NCBI RefSeq assembly: GCF_050947875.1
Contig: NC_134570.1
Location: forward strand, 229,881,265 to 229,945,264
Source: Dermacentor variabilis
Lineage: Eukaryota; Arthropoda; Arachnida; Ixodida; Ixodidae
Direction of reading: 5' to 3'
DNA length: 64,000 nucleotides
Position 1 is the stretch's first letter, and each line of letters opens with the position of its first letter. The position numbers and the translations under genes were made by a program. Below the pieces are notes generated by a model, which saw only the letters and a list, made by a program, of their open reading frames with translations, made no database searches and had not been told where the DNA came from. Positions 9,030 to 20,344 of the stretch are shown here, in pieces.

Positions 9030-11430
9030 TAATTACTCAGGTCATGGAGTGTGTTTTCTGCTTGTCCCCGAGATTCTCCACTCCAACATTCTGCACTCCA
9101 TGCATGACGATGTGACATCCGGCCATTTCGGCTTTGTATGAACGCTACACCGCACGCAGGAGCGCTTTCACTGGCCCAAGATGTACGAAACAACCACGTG
9201 CTATGTTGTTAGTTGTGAAATGGGCCACCATCACAAGCAACCGACCAGTGCAGCTCCGGGTCCCCTTCGGCCATTGACACCGCCCAGTACGCCGTTTGAG
9301 CTAGTAGGCATTGACCTTTTGGGTCCATTCCTGTTATCTAACAACAAGAACCGTTGGATAATTGTCGTCTACGTAGACCATCTTAAACGGTATGCAGAAA
9401 CTGCAGCCATACCCTCTTCCACGGCTGCTTGCGTGGCAGTCTTCCTGCTGCATTTCCTGGTCCTTCGTCATGGCCCACCACGTGTCGTCATCAGCGACCG
9501 TGGTCGCCAGTTCACTGCTGATGCCATTAAAGAGTTACTTCGTTTGTGCACTTCACAGTTCTGTAATTCCACGATGTATCATCCACAGACCAATGGCCTC
9601 ATTGAAAGGACAAATAAAACGCTGACTAACATACTTGACATGTACCATCGGCCAAAAAAGTTAACGGGCCAGGGCTTAGGTTGCCGGAGCGGCTGCAGGG
9701 CCACACCGGGGCGCTGCTATCTCGCTCCGCGCTCTGACGACGAGAGTGCCCCGGGTGACGCCAGACTTCACCCTCACTCACACGCGGGGCCTCATCATGC
9801 TTGATAAATTTCTAGTGCACCGTTCGGTTGCTCTGCTGCTGGCGGTCGCGATGAAGCGGACCGTGCATCGCCAGTAGTCCAGCACATGGCCATGTTGCGC
9901 AGTAGCGGGCGGCCGCAGGGCATCAAACCACGGCAATGAGAGGGAACGAAGACCTGTTCTGATTGTTGTTTTGCTGATATTCACCTTGTCTTTCATATTA
10001 GTGCATGTCGCCGATGTCCACCACTGCTCTATTTTAGGCAACATCGCGCAAGTAGCCGCAACAGTGGCTTCGGTGACGCGCCCTCTTTCACGTCGGCATG
10101 ATCGAGAGTGGGAAGTGCTGCACGGATGTCCGAAGCTATAGCGGTGGCGCTCTCTATGCCAAGGTGAGTAAGCCAAGTCATCGCGGTCGGCGGCAACTTT
10201 TCGTCGCACTGAAGACCCCTTCAAGCCATGGAATGCTTCCGTTAATAAACTTTCACAACTGACTAGTTATTCCGATTCGTCGTCCCAATTATCTCTTCCT
10301 GGCCGTACTTTTGTAAAGTTTCATAACGGCCTACGCATTGTAGTAGCCAATTAAAGCAGTTTTCAGAGGCGTCGCTGATATAAATATTAAATGCACTGCT
10401 GTAGACAATGCCGGGAAAGTAATTTCCACAGAAAAGCCGTGCCCTCAGTAAAGCTTGGCGCCTGTAACTTATCATGCCAGCGTGAAAGAGCGCGCATCAC
10501 CGTAGCCGTCATTGTGGCTACTTGCGTCATGTTGCCTAAAATTGAGCACCGGTGGACACGGGCGACATCCACTAATGTGAAGGATAAGGTGAGTATAAGC
10601 AAAACAACAATCACAACGGGTTTCGTTCCTTCTCAGTGTTGCAGTTTGATGCCCTGCTGCCATCCGTTACTGTGCGACAGCGCGTAACGGATGGCAATGC
10701 ACAGTCTCCTTCGTCGTAACCGTCGGCACCAGAGCAGCTGAACGGTGCACTAGAAATTTATCAAGCGTGATAAGGCCCGGCATGAGAGTGAGGGCGAAGT
10801 CTGGCGTTACCCAGGGCACTCTCGTTGTCAGCGCACAGAGCGAGATAGAGCGCCCCGGTGTGGCCTTGCAGCCGCTCCGGCCACCTAAGCCGTGGTCCGT
10901 TTACTTTTTTGGCCTACAGTACATCTCCTCCAATCATAAGAACTGTGACAACATGCTGCCCTTCATCACTTATGCATACAACACGGCGAAACACGAAACC
11001 ATGATTTATAGCCCATTTTATCTCCTGTATGCAAGGTTATAGCGAAGCCCTCTGGATACTTTCTTACCCTTCGTTCTGCACAATGACGATTCTGTATCGA
11101 AGACTTTGTGTCTCACCGAAGAAGCCCGTCGAATGGCTCGTCTTCGTACTCTGGCCTGGCAAAGTCGTTCGAAAGAGCGATATGACGACTTCCACGTACA
11201 AATATTGTTCTAAAAAGGTGACTTGATCCTTCTTTGGACACCACAACGCAAGCATGGATTGTGCCAAAAGCTCTTGTCACAATATTCAGGCCCACTTGTA
11301 CTTGTGGACCGCCTGAGTGAACTCACTTACGTAATAGCCTGCCTCCTGTGCAATGGTCGGCGATCAAGCGGAACTCAGCTGACTCATATTGCTCCCCTGA
11401 AGCCTTTCTGCCCTGCTTGTCCATCCTGAC
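9030..11430 (+). pseudogene. pol: Gypsy integrase, split by a fold-back element
   Basis: The integrase begins near 9050 and runs through LHSMHDDVTSGHFGF and the ERFHWPKMY region. Its catalytic core has Asp in VGIDLLGPF, Asp in VVISDRGRQF and Glu in NGLIERTNKTL, the D,D-35-E triad. The frame is cut at 9645, after DMY, and resumes at 10920 with ISSNHKNCDNMLPFITYAYN. The C-terminal part continues to about 11430 with YSGPLVLVDRLSE. A frameshift follows GHFGF at 9139. The reading frame is restored exactly if the insert and one GTAC copy are removed. Confidence 0.88.
9650..10914. mobile_element. Fold-back DNA element with ~440-bp inverted arms
   Basis: The left end GGCCAAAAAAGTTAACGG is matched by the reverse complement of the right end, GGCCAAAAAAGTAAACGG. 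The match continues inward for about 440 bp at roughly 80-85 percent by eye, including GATAAATTTCTAGTGCACCG in both arms. The centre (about 10110-10480) is unique and has no transposase. GTAC sits just outside both ends (9642-9645 and 10919-10922). It is a nonautonomous long-TIR/Foldback element inserted in the integrase. The superfamily is unclear; Mutator-like elements also have long TIRs, but I cannot define a 9-bp duplication. Confidence 0.85.
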
Positions 11431-11463
11431 TAACCCCACGGGCTTCGTCTGCTTGCGAGGAAA

Positions 11464-11609
11464 TGTAACACATACGAAAGGCAGGTACAAACGAAAGAAC
11501 AGTGGACGAGGAGACTGAAGAGTTTTAGAGGCTTGACTGCACTACGAGCACAGCTTGAGCATCGTCCATTTCCTGTAAATAAAACCATATCATCACAACT
11601 CTTCGTAAC
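11464..11609 (+). repeat. 3' LTR of the Gypsy element
   Basis: It starts TGTAACACATACGAAAGGCA and ends CTTCGTAACA, matching the 5' LTR with scattered substitutions and a few short indels. It is preceded by the purine-rich stretch GCGAGGAAA, a possible polypurine tract. ATAT follows at 11610-11613. The two LTRs were identical at insertion, so their divergence could date the element. Confidence 0.9.
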
Positions 11610-11616
11610 AATATGT

Positions 11617-13517
11617 ACAGTAGACTCTCAGTTGTATGAACGTCAGTTTAATGAATATTTCAGAATAACAAACTTTTAGAAAATCTGCCGCGGTCTTCTT
11701 ATGTATTCTATGAAAAAATCTTTCAGTTAAACAAATTTCTGAATAGTGAATATTGCAGTTGAACGAACTTGATCAGTGCACCCGGGTTTGTTTTTAAAAT
11801 CAGTTCAGCCAAGTTTTCTGCTCAGCAGCGTTAGCATAGCCGATGCTCGCGGCCCCCAAATCGCCCCTCCGGTGTCATAACACTGGCTACAATTAGAAAC
11901 TTCTGGCATAAATTCTGCCTTCCCTTCCGTGTGTTGGGAAAGCGAGCAAGAGGAACAGCACAGTGAGGCTCACGGGTGTGGATAGAGGTCTGTCACCAGC
12001 TGGATTTTGACAGCAACACTTTGTTTGAAGGCTACAGTGTGACAGTGAGCTCGTTACCTATGCTGAACTATGAGATCTGGAAATTGTTTCTATTGTTAGT
12101 CCCAAAGAGAAGAGTGTGACGAGGAAGATGCAGTGGCAGAGGCAGATTCAAATCCTGTAATTCTACCCAAAGCTTTAGGATGCCTTGGAAAGTTTCAAGA
12201 GTTTGTGTCTTAACAACAAGCTGGGCCAGAGGAAGTGCACAAAAACATCGACACTGTGGACAGCTTTGTTACATCTTGTGCTTCGAGAGTACTGTTAAGA
12301 ACGGCCCGCTGAGGTGCAAGTTTTGCCAGCCAGTTTCAACAGCGGCGTCAACTTTTCCTGGAACGCCACCGCAACCCTCTAGCCACACGGCGTCACTAAG
12401 TCTACTGTGTCCGCAGGACAGTGCGCCACGTCCGCCACTCTGCGTTGCGGGATTGCCGAGATGAGCTTGACAAACCAGGCTTTATGACTGAACACGCCAC
12501 CAACAACCTGGTCTGCCGCAAACGGGGGAGTTGCCGAGGGAACGTCTTCGGAGGCCCCTTCCCACGCGCCTTTTAAGACGCAAGACAATGGAGCACCGGC
12601 GGCCGCGCTGGGGGGGTCAGCTCGGGGAATAAGATGTGCCTTTGCTGACATAAGCCCCGAGATCTGCGAAGACAGTCTGACGTCGGTAGGGAACCGTGAA
12701 CCTGTGCGGAAGTGTGTGTGTGCAAGCCCTCCCGCAGAGAGGCGGCTCGTCTACTGGTCGAACGTTTCCCTTACCTAGGGTTTGAGGGAGGACCGAGTGT
12801 TTATAAACCGCTGTTGTGCAGCTGCTCAGTGTACTTTTCTCTCGCAGTCATGCTAGACTGATCAACTGCAACGTCCTTATGTAGATACTGTAAATAAACC
12901 CATATTCCTTGTTCTGAATGAGAAGCAGTCCTTCCCTTCAACAACGTCCTCCAAGTGGATAAGTTGGACGGCGGCATGGGCTAGCTACCATCTAATTCAT
13001 GCCCGACTCCAATCTTAACAACTGGCTACGAACGGTGGGATTGACCTCACAATCCTTACAGTACCAGTGCAAATGAAAATGAGATAAACATAAATGAGAT
13101 CGGCAGCAGCGTAACTGTTACGTACTTTGTATTGTGGAGACGCCGACCGCATGGCTGTGCCGCTATCATCACCATCTGGGCCTGGCACATACACCTGTGC
13201 CACACGCAGCCAGTCTGGTGCCGGAGCGCGAGGAACAATGACTAGGAAGCTACCAGTTAGTTTGGGGCTTCGGGCAGTAAAGTTATCTTTTGCATGGCTC
13301 TTGCACCCTGTGTCGTCTTTGCCAGTCGAAGCTGGCTCTGAGCCCACGGCATATGTTCATTTACACAACTCCATAAAGTGCATTTCACACTTGTTACTTG
13401 ATGTCTGCTGTGCCCTATGCTGCTCCATATTCTAGTGAATATTCAGTTTAGTGAATTTTCAATTAAGTGGACTATTTTCTTGGGTCCCTTGAAGTTCACT
13501 CAAGTGAGAGTTCACTG
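11617..13517 (+). mobile_element. Decayed Tigger/pogo-type element
   Basis: The left terminus CAGTAGACTCTCAGTTGTAT and the reverse complement of the right terminus, CAGTGAACTCTCACTTGAGT, are a matching terminal inverted repeat. Each is flanked by TA (11615-11616, 13518-13519). That is the Tc1/mariner-pogo signature. At about 12100-12300 the sequence reads like a Tigger transposase C-terminus (ALGCLESFKSFCL across frames). The rest of the transposase is not recognisable. An LTR occupies about 12643-13021 inside it. Confidence 0.65.
12643..13021 (+). mobile_element. Probable LTR with short internal remnant
   Basis: The segment begins TGCTGACATAAGCCCC and ends CCAATCTTAACA. It has a TATA-like TTTATAAACC at about 12799 and a polyadenylation-type TGTAAATAAACCC at 12888-12900. 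It is followed by ACTGGCTACGAACGGTGGG, which resembles a primer-binding site and element leader. The purine-rich GCTGGGGGGGTCAGCTCGGGG lies just upstream. Both borders are inferred from TG...CA ends. No second LTR or target duplication was found. Confidence 0.45.
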
Positions 13518-13529
13518 TACTATTCTACA

Positions 13530-13870
13530 TACCTTACGCCATTTTTTCTACAGTCCCCGCACCAGTTCAGACATTTGTCCCATTGCTGCTCTAAATTTGT
13601 GATGCCCCTGTGGTAGAATTCGTCCGGCTAACTGTGGGACCACCATCGGACTGCTGTCTTGTCTTCATCATTGCACATGAATCCCTGTCCTTCCAGGAAT
13701 TTTGTCAGTCAACCAAAAACGTGGAAATCACTAGGAGCAAGGTCCGGAGTGTATGGTGGGTGGTTCAGACTCTCCCAGTGAAATAGTGAAATGACCGGAG
13801 CTTGTTAGCCTCCCCGAACGTGGCCTCCGCAAACGCTCATTGTCGTGGCGTTTTCATGGACACGACAATG
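13530..13870 (-). pseudogene. mariner transposase C-terminal remnant
   Basis: On the minus strand the sequence reads RHDNER near 13845 and then, in another frame, PDLAPSDFHVFG near 13730. These are the second and third catalytic Asp regions of a DD34D mariner transposase. It ends with DEFYHRGITNLEQQWDKCLN at 13620-13560, the usual C-terminus. At least two frameshifts and a stop separate these blocks. The N-terminal DNA-binding domain and terminal repeats were not found. It abuts the Tigger right end at 13517. Confidence 0.72.
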
Positions 13871-14838
13871 TCTTCATGGCCTTTTGCCTTCAAGGCCTTC
13901 ATGGCCTTTTGCAAATTTGCAACACCACCACCTCACACTTCTCAAAGCGAGACACCTTTCCCTATGCGTGGGCTGCATTTCCCTGTGGATTTCGATGGCC
14001 GTTCAGCCCTTGCTCCATAGAAAACGAATCGCATTTTGCTGCTTGTACGCTGTGGAAATGTGAAGCACAACCGCCATCTTCAACAACTGACGGCGACGCC
14101 GTGCTACTAAGCTATCAGCAGATAAGGCCGGGCCAGTAAAAGAGAGGTCCACCGCTGGGAATGGATATGTTGACTTGGCATTTACAGCCATAATTTGGCA
14201 AAAAAAAAAGAAACATACAAAAGCAGGAAAAGACCAAATATTGTAGTAGGGCGTTGACGACATAGGGCCGAGGGAGAGGCCTATCGAGCGCGTCATATGG
14301 GCCAGGGCACGGAGCACTGCAGAGGAAAGAACAGCCTCCTTCTTTGGGGCTGAACGACTGATTTTATTGACCGAGAGAGGAGGGGAACGCAGCACGGCAC
14401 ACTGCGTCAACAGGTGTGACCGAAATGTCGTACAACATATAACGTGGGGTGGCGCTAGTGATTAACACTGAAAATGAAACTGAAAACACAACAGGGTGCA
14501 ATATTTCCCATGATCAGTATGATAGATTCAGTCTTCAGCAACCAGAGGGATCCGAAATATTTCAGCACTCGTCCTGTTGTGTTTGTTTTTGATTCCTGTC
14601 GTTGATTTCTTCGCACTGCTTCTAGTTATACCCAAGTTTTACGAGGCAAAGTGTGTGATAGCTTGATAGACTTAGTAGACTTGATAGACTTCGCAAAGTG
14701 TGTGATAGCTCAATGTAGTAACACTGCATGGGACAGCAGGGAAGTGCAGGCACAAATAAAAGAGGCTCCCCGGCTATCTCGCGTTGGATGTGTGTGCATC
14801 ATGCAGGTGGCTCCAGAAGTGCATTTTGTGGTATGCAG

Positions 14839-14931
14839 CCCAGCCTGGTGCGCGCTTACTACGAGGACCGGGACCCTGAGCACATTCAGCTGGCCCACCA
14901 GACACTGCAGGCCAAACTGGAGGCAGCCAGG
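14839..14931 (+). CDS. UBE4B: E4 ubiquitin ligase (UBE4B/Ufd2-like), internal exon
   Basis: The exon encodes PSLVRAYYEDRDPEHIQLAH and continues to LEAAR, 31 codons in phase 0. It is preceded by an acceptor (GGTATGCAG) and followed by a GTGCGT donor. The protein matches, from memory, part of the Ufd2 E4 core, the helical domain before the C-terminal U-box. E4 enzymes lengthen ubiquitin chains on substrates in proteasomal turnover, often with Cdc48/p97. An 83-bp intron separates it from the next exon. Upstream exons are not in this window or not recognised. UBE4A is a less likely alternative. Confidence 0.75.
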
Positions 14932-15014
14932 GTGCGTGTACATAATGAGATCCTTGTGCAGGGCTCCTCTTTGATGAGCAGCCACAGTCAAGGACCTGAA
15001 ATGTGTGGGTGCAG

Positions 15015-15212
15015 GCACAGCTGCACGTGGTGATGCGCACCCTGTTGCTGTCGAGCCGGGAGGCAGTGCTCACTTGGTTGGGGGCGGTGCTGAAGGCCAA
15101 CGAACGGCGCTGTCAGCTCCAGGTGGAGCCCAGGCAGGTGGCCTCGGACGGATTCATGCTCAACCTGGCTGCTGTGCTCCAGCTGCTCGCACTTCGGGTG
15201 CAGCCGGACAAG
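15015..15212 (+). CDS. UBE4B: E4 ubiquitin ligase (UBE4B/Ufd2-like), internal exon
   Basis: Sixty-six codons in phase 0, from AQLHVVMRTLLLSSREAVL to LLALRVQPDK. The acceptor is GTGGGTGCAG and the donor is GGTCAG. The block RQVASDGFMLNLAAVLQLL is the most conserved signature of the Ufd2 core that I can see. It joins in frame to the exon at 31636 (VDPEYPFCQG), reproducing the family's DGFMLN...VDP-Y-F order. GC content is higher than in the surrounding repeats, as expected of a constrained coding exon. The following intron is 16,423 bp and full of transposons. Confidence 0.85.
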
Positions 15213-18200
15213 GTCAGCTGCTGCTGGATACTCTTTACCCCAAAAGAAGAGTCGTGCAGAGTTGTTTCGAGAACACAGACATTCATTTCATTTTTTTTTT
15301 CCTCATTATGCTGTATGAGAAATCCTCTGAATTGAAATGCACAGTGGTGGCAGAAAGTAGTCAGTCCCCTTTATAAGGTGGTGATGAGTTATTGTGTTTA
15401 AGTGTTTTATTTTATTTACACTCGAACCTCACTAGAACCAAGTTGCAGGGGATGACTTCGTTACACTAAAGCCTTGCTATTATGTACCCACTTAATAAGT
15501 ACTGTAAAACCTCATTGATACGTTCCCGTTACATATGTTTTCCCGGCGTCAACGTTCGCAATCGAAAACAAAATATGACCCAATACAGTTGCGCTGATTT
15601 TTTTACCAGTTCTAGAAAACACTATTTTTTGGCACCAACGTTCAGTACGTTGCCAAACTGCAAACGTGCGATATGTTTTCCGGCCGCTAGAACCTGTGTA
15701 AACAAGAAAATGCGCATGGTGTGCGTGATCAAGAACAGTATTAGTGGCGAGAATTTGGAGTGGCGCCCTCTCGTGAGTGATGTCATGGCCAGGATGCCAC
15801 TCCCTCCGGCTCGCTCGGCTGCCACGCGCTCACTTCCTTTGTATATGCTTGGAGTATGAGTGGCTTGAGCCGTACTTATTGAAGGATATGTCGGATTCTT
15901 TCTGCTGCCATGCCTGAATCACAGTTCCTTCTTCAGAAACATTTGAGTCGAGAAAATTTGCGGCTTGGATATCGCAAGCTACGTAGCATTGGAGAGGGTC
16001 TACTGGTTTTGCAATGCATATGTGTGCCGTGTCTGTCCATAAATTTTGCATAAAAAGAATGTCTGCAAATTCAATGCATGAAGTTGTGTATGATGCTTTG
16101 CTAAGCACATAACATTCCTATAGTACTTAGCTATGAGAGACATTGCATTTACATGAAAGAAAAATCTTGGTATTTGGTGTCAACATGTTATCCGTGTTAG
16201 AAAGACACTGCCCAGCGAAGCTGTCATGATACTTATTACTTTGGTGAGTTGGTCTAGTCAAATATGGCCACTTTATTAATGCATAACAGAAAAGTTAGGC
16301 GTGCATTTCATATGAAAAATTTGGCTGCTACTTTCACCACTCTCCTAGACTGGCCCCTTTAAAACGAATCGCTCATGGCTGCTAACACGACGGCGTGTTA
16401 TGTAGAGATGGCATGTCATGTAGAGTATTTACATATTTAATTCACAAATACCATAGTAGCAGTCACGTGAAGAAAAAGTTTCCTGGTTAAGATCAAGAGC
16501 CAATCAGTTGCAAGTGATGAAATGTTTTACGCTGGCCCTCAGTAGCATTCCTCGACGGTATGGCACACCCCTCAAGCAACGGTAGGAACCAATTGTCGTT
16601 ATGGCAAGGCACGCATTGTTCACAAAACCCATCAGTTCACTACAATTTAGAATTGAAACCATGAAGCAGTTTTTTACAGTGCCAATTGTAATGCCTGAAG
16701 TATACTCGAAGTACTACAGTGCAGCTTAGACTGCCTAGAAAAGGAAAATTCAAGCACCTTCTGCCTCACCATCCAGCGTTTAATTATACCAACAGATAAC
16801 TAGTCACTTCGTCAGTACACAAAGGAGAACCTCGCAAACCTTCATAAGGAATACACCACAAGCCTTGCATACTTCTCTTGATTTTTGGCCTTCCACCAGG
16901 GAATTATGATATCTTCGATATGTTGCATACTACTAATAAATGATGCTTCAGCTTCTTTCTGGCTGCAGCCATACGGTCCAAAGGCATATTTCACTAAAAT
17001 ATTTGGGCCATCTTGTATCAGGGCCAGATTCGTCATGTATATTCCTCAAGCAACAAACACCAGTAAATTGCTCAAGTGAGTCGAATGTGTAGCACAGAAA
17101 AAGGAATATATATTGGTACATTCCTTTCTGTATTGTACAAACAACTGTAAACCTCAGTTAGCTTTACTTCAAATTACCGCCACTTAAAAATGTGAAGAAC
17201 CGCCTAATTTTGAGAAACGGTTAAAGAAGCAATCAGGTCTGTTAGAATCTAAACTGCAGTGTTAGTTAAGTCCCAGTGTGAATACCGAGCATTTCTGTGA
17301 AGAAATTCAAAAGTTGTTCTTTGAGCGTTGTACAAACCAACCAGTGTGTGGCCAAATACAGTTGCCAACTGATAATTCCAACTCGACAGGGGCTGTCAAA
17401 AAGTGAGAATAAATGGAAGTTCAAAATAATGGATTCTTCTTAAAACAAGTGACTTTATGCCACAAGTGGCCGAGAAAGATGTGCCGTATTCTCGGATCAT
17501 TACTCTTGGTGACACCTTCAACTTTGCCTAACTAGCATGACTCATCGGCAGCTACAAGCGATGGCATTCTTGTCACAGTGTGGGAGTACTGCCGCCCATC
17601 GACACATCTGGTGCTAGTCAGACAAAATATTGTGAACAAGTTTGTCAACACCTTGCTGCTTGCACATATGCCTTTGACCTAGATACTCTGTGGCTGTAAT
17701 ATTCTGGCAATGCTCTTTATGCTGTTCTTTTTCACGCTTTTTGCATTTTGTCACTTGTCACTGTGACACTCCACACTTGTCAGCTGGCTGTGAATGGTAG
17801 ATGTCATAAGACCGGCAACAATTGTGGATAGGCACAAGCAGGGTGTCTACCAACCAGGAAAACTGGGAATTGTCAAAGAATTTGAGTAGTCCGGAAATAC
17901 TCGGGGAGAACTCAGAGAATTTGTGCTTTTATCAGGGAAAATTAGCTGTAATTTTATTAAAAGGGAACGAAAGTCATGTTAATGCTGGCTCCAGCAACAG
18001 AGGAATTGTAATGAATCGTCATCAGCACGAGGTATTGCCAGAGTAGTTAACCGATTTTCCAGACGCCTGATTTTTCGGACATGCCAGATAATTTGCATGG
18101 CTTTGCGGCACCACTACGTACTCTATGTAGTCAATGTATATTGCCCTGACTTCAGATCTGAAATAGCATTAATCAAAGCCGCCACCACTGCCATTTTGAT

Positions 18201-18480
18201 TATCACGCCACCTCGAACCGGCACTCTCGCACGCAGGTCCGCTGGCAGAGTAATGCTTTGTTAAGGGTCCTTAAAGGTTAATAAATGATGATGCTGATGA
18301 TCAGAGTAGATCTTTTAAATTCATAGAACATCTGTAAAGTCATTTTGACAATTTTAATAGATATATATTTATTTTACCACTGTTTTTAGGCCCCTATACT
18401 GCCAGGTTCCATTGTTATAGCCAACCACGACACCATTGATCATTATTTGCATCACTGACTGCATTAAAACATTGCTTGGC
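15213..18480. other. Start of the giant UBE4B intron, mostly unassigned
   Basis: No coding sequence is recognised. At about 15500 there is a TIR-like end, TACTGTAAAACCTCATTGAT, with an inverted relative at about 30757. At 17838 GCAGGGTGTCTACCAACCAG starts a stretch rich in GGAAAACTGGGAA-like motifs, which resembles a widespread DNA-element end. A possible RTE-like 3' tail, AATAAATGATGATGCTGATG, lies near 18279. None of these could be bounded. The rest is AT-rich, with only short open frames. Confidence 0.4.
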
Positions 18481-18499
18481 ACTCTTTGGCCATGAGTGG

Positions 18500-19627
18500 C
18501 CTGAAGTTGTCTTGATGCCGTCAGTTACATCCGAAGCTATCATTCATTGTCTCATTTTCTACTGAAAAGAGAAGGGCTTCCTGATGCGATTGTGTCCAAC
18601 AATGGACCACAATTTGTTTCCGCTGAGTTTGAAAACTTCCTGAAAGAAAGGGGCATCAAGTATTTTCTGTCTTCCTTTTACTACCTGCAGGCAAATCGCA
18701 AAGATTTAATCCTGCGCTCAAGAAATTCATACAGAATGCTATGTTGCAACAATGAGATTTGAGGCTTGCAGGCTTAGAATACTTGGCAATTTACAGGTTT
18801 ACGCCACATGTGACTACAGGTGTTTCTCTGGCTATGCTACTCCATAGTTGCCAATCGAGAACACAACTCAATGTCGCAAACATGCCTCCAATCCATCCAG
18901 AATTGGCTTCTCCTAAGTTGCGCCAGGAAGTACAAAGGCGAGTGCTACAAAAACAGGAAAAAGCCAAACATACGTAGACCGTCGTCACGCAACAAAATTC
19001 CCTCAGTTTCAACCAGATCTTGTCTGTGGACATAACTTGCGGAAGTCTGGTTCCAAATACACATGTCCAGATTCACCATAGGATAGGTTGAAATGCATTC
19101 CAGCTTGAGAATGGCAAGCATTGAAATGCATCCAAACTCGTGAAATATCAGGCACATCAGAGCTTAGATAAAAGGAGTCATTCCAGTGGCTACTCATCAT
19201 TTGATGGTAGTTCCCCACCTTCCAGTTCCTACTGGTACATGTTCTCCAGCTGCACACACTCCTTTTCTGCCCCCTGTTTCACCACTGAGACCGAGTTCCC
19301 CCTCTGCAGAAGCATCTGCTGGTCTTCTATCTGTCATACTGTCCCAAAATAGGGCTCCTGAAGGAACTCAGATAGCAAAACTCAGAATTCTAGCTCATCT
19401 ACGAGTAACGATTCTGGTCATCCTCCGTAACCAGAATCACTTCTCCGTAGGTCTTCACATCATAGACAACCTCCGGTGCTGTATAAAGATTGTTTCCAAG
19501 TAGCTTTATTGCCTTGGTTTATTTTCTACTGAGGTCAAAACCCTCCCACATGAATTCGCCTCTTAACGCAAAGAAGAAGTATCTCCCATGACATTAAGGT
19601 TGAATAGTGTCCTTGAAAAAGGGGGGA
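18500..19627 (+). pseudogene. Ty3/Gypsy integrase and C-terminal remnant
   Basis: REGLPDAIVSNNGPQFVSAE at about 18570-18630 is an integrase core block with the catalytic Asp position as N-N-GPQF. It is followed by EFENFLKERGIKYFLSS and, after a frameshift near 18700, MPPIHPELASPKLRQEVQRR. The downstream part to 19560 is proline/serine-rich and broken. A polypurine tract follows at 19613. It belongs to the same family as 3280-3680, which has the matching MPPIRPEFASSKL block. It sits within the UBE4B intron in the same orientation as the gene. Confidence 0.7.
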
Positions 19628-19900
19628 TTTAACATTCCCGCAGCTTAAACATGCAGTACATACACCTACCAAGTCTATGACGGTAAAGGACCGTTACCCT
19701 TGACCCAGGCTCAGAGCAAATGAGCCGCCCATCCTTATATACAAGGCAGATATCTGGGCGTCTTTTCAGTGCAATTCATATGTATCTTGCGTCAGTGTGT
19801 GTGTCTTTCAGTGCTCTGATCTTAAGCAAGGTGAGATAGCTTTATCATTTTCAAGGGAGAGGTGATCTTGTGTTCTCAGTTTCGGTTTCATATTGTTTGT
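19613..19900 (+). promoter_or_regulatory. Polypurine tract and likely LTR start with TATA box
   Basis: GAAAAAGGGGGGAT (19613-19626) is a typical polypurine tract directly before an LTR. TTTAACATTCCCGCAG, following it, could be a mutated TGTAACATTCCC-type LTR start. CCTTATATACAAGG near 19735 is a TATA-like element. The 3' border of the LTR was not found, but may lie near 20130. This would be the 3' LTR of the Gypsy relic upstream. Confidence 0.4.
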
Positions 19901-20344
19901 ACTGCTGGTGCCATGCCGTGCCCAATTTTGTAAGCATACCCCGTCTTTCCTTTCCCCTCATTGGAACAAACTCGGTCTACGTTTGGTCCCCGTTGAATGA
20001 AGTACCCTCTTTTTCTGTGGTGCTCCGTGCTCTCGGCCATTGACCTACTCCATAGGCCCCGCGTTCCGGCCGCCTTGTCAAGGCAACTGCATTCACTCTA
20101 GTGAATGCAGCTTCTTACTCTATTCCCAACACCCATTTTTTCTCGTTCATGAGAAGCGAATGCAGAGGACAGAGGCACGGTGCTGATATAACGCCAAAAG
20201 GAAGATGTGTATACTGAAATAGCCCCATATGTGTGGAAATAGTAGCATACTTCCTAGAGTCCTCATCAAGAGCTACTTGCTGGTAGGCATCCTCAAATTC
20301 AGTTTGGTGAACTTTTCACCCCCAGACAGAATGGTCCAAAGGTC

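Larger units (their letters stand above)
3735..11609 (+). mobile_element. Ty3/Gypsy LTR retrotransposon, full length with nested insertions
   Basis: Two direct LTRs (3735-3881 and 11464-11609) begin TGTAA and end TAACA, and the tetranucleotide ATAT flanks both outer ends (3731-3734, 11610-11613), which is the target-site duplication. Domains run gag, CCHC zinc knuckle, aspartic protease, reverse transcriptase, RNase H, integrase, the Ty3/Gypsy order. Three later insertions interrupt it: an antisense LINE tail (3897-4105), an RNase H-bearing LINE (4862-6087) and a fold-back element (9650-10914). Without them the element is about 5.2 kb. Every domain carries stops or frameshifts, so this copy is not autonomous. 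Confidence 0.93.

Noticed and set aside
3735..11609. Endogenous retrovirus with an env gene
   Set aside because: After integrase only about 30 bases remain before the 3' LTR, with no envelope-like frame. It is an LTR retrotransposon without env.
13127..13435. A 102-codon + frame as a host exon
   Set aside because: It lies within the decayed Tigger element just after an LTR remnant and matches no domain I know.
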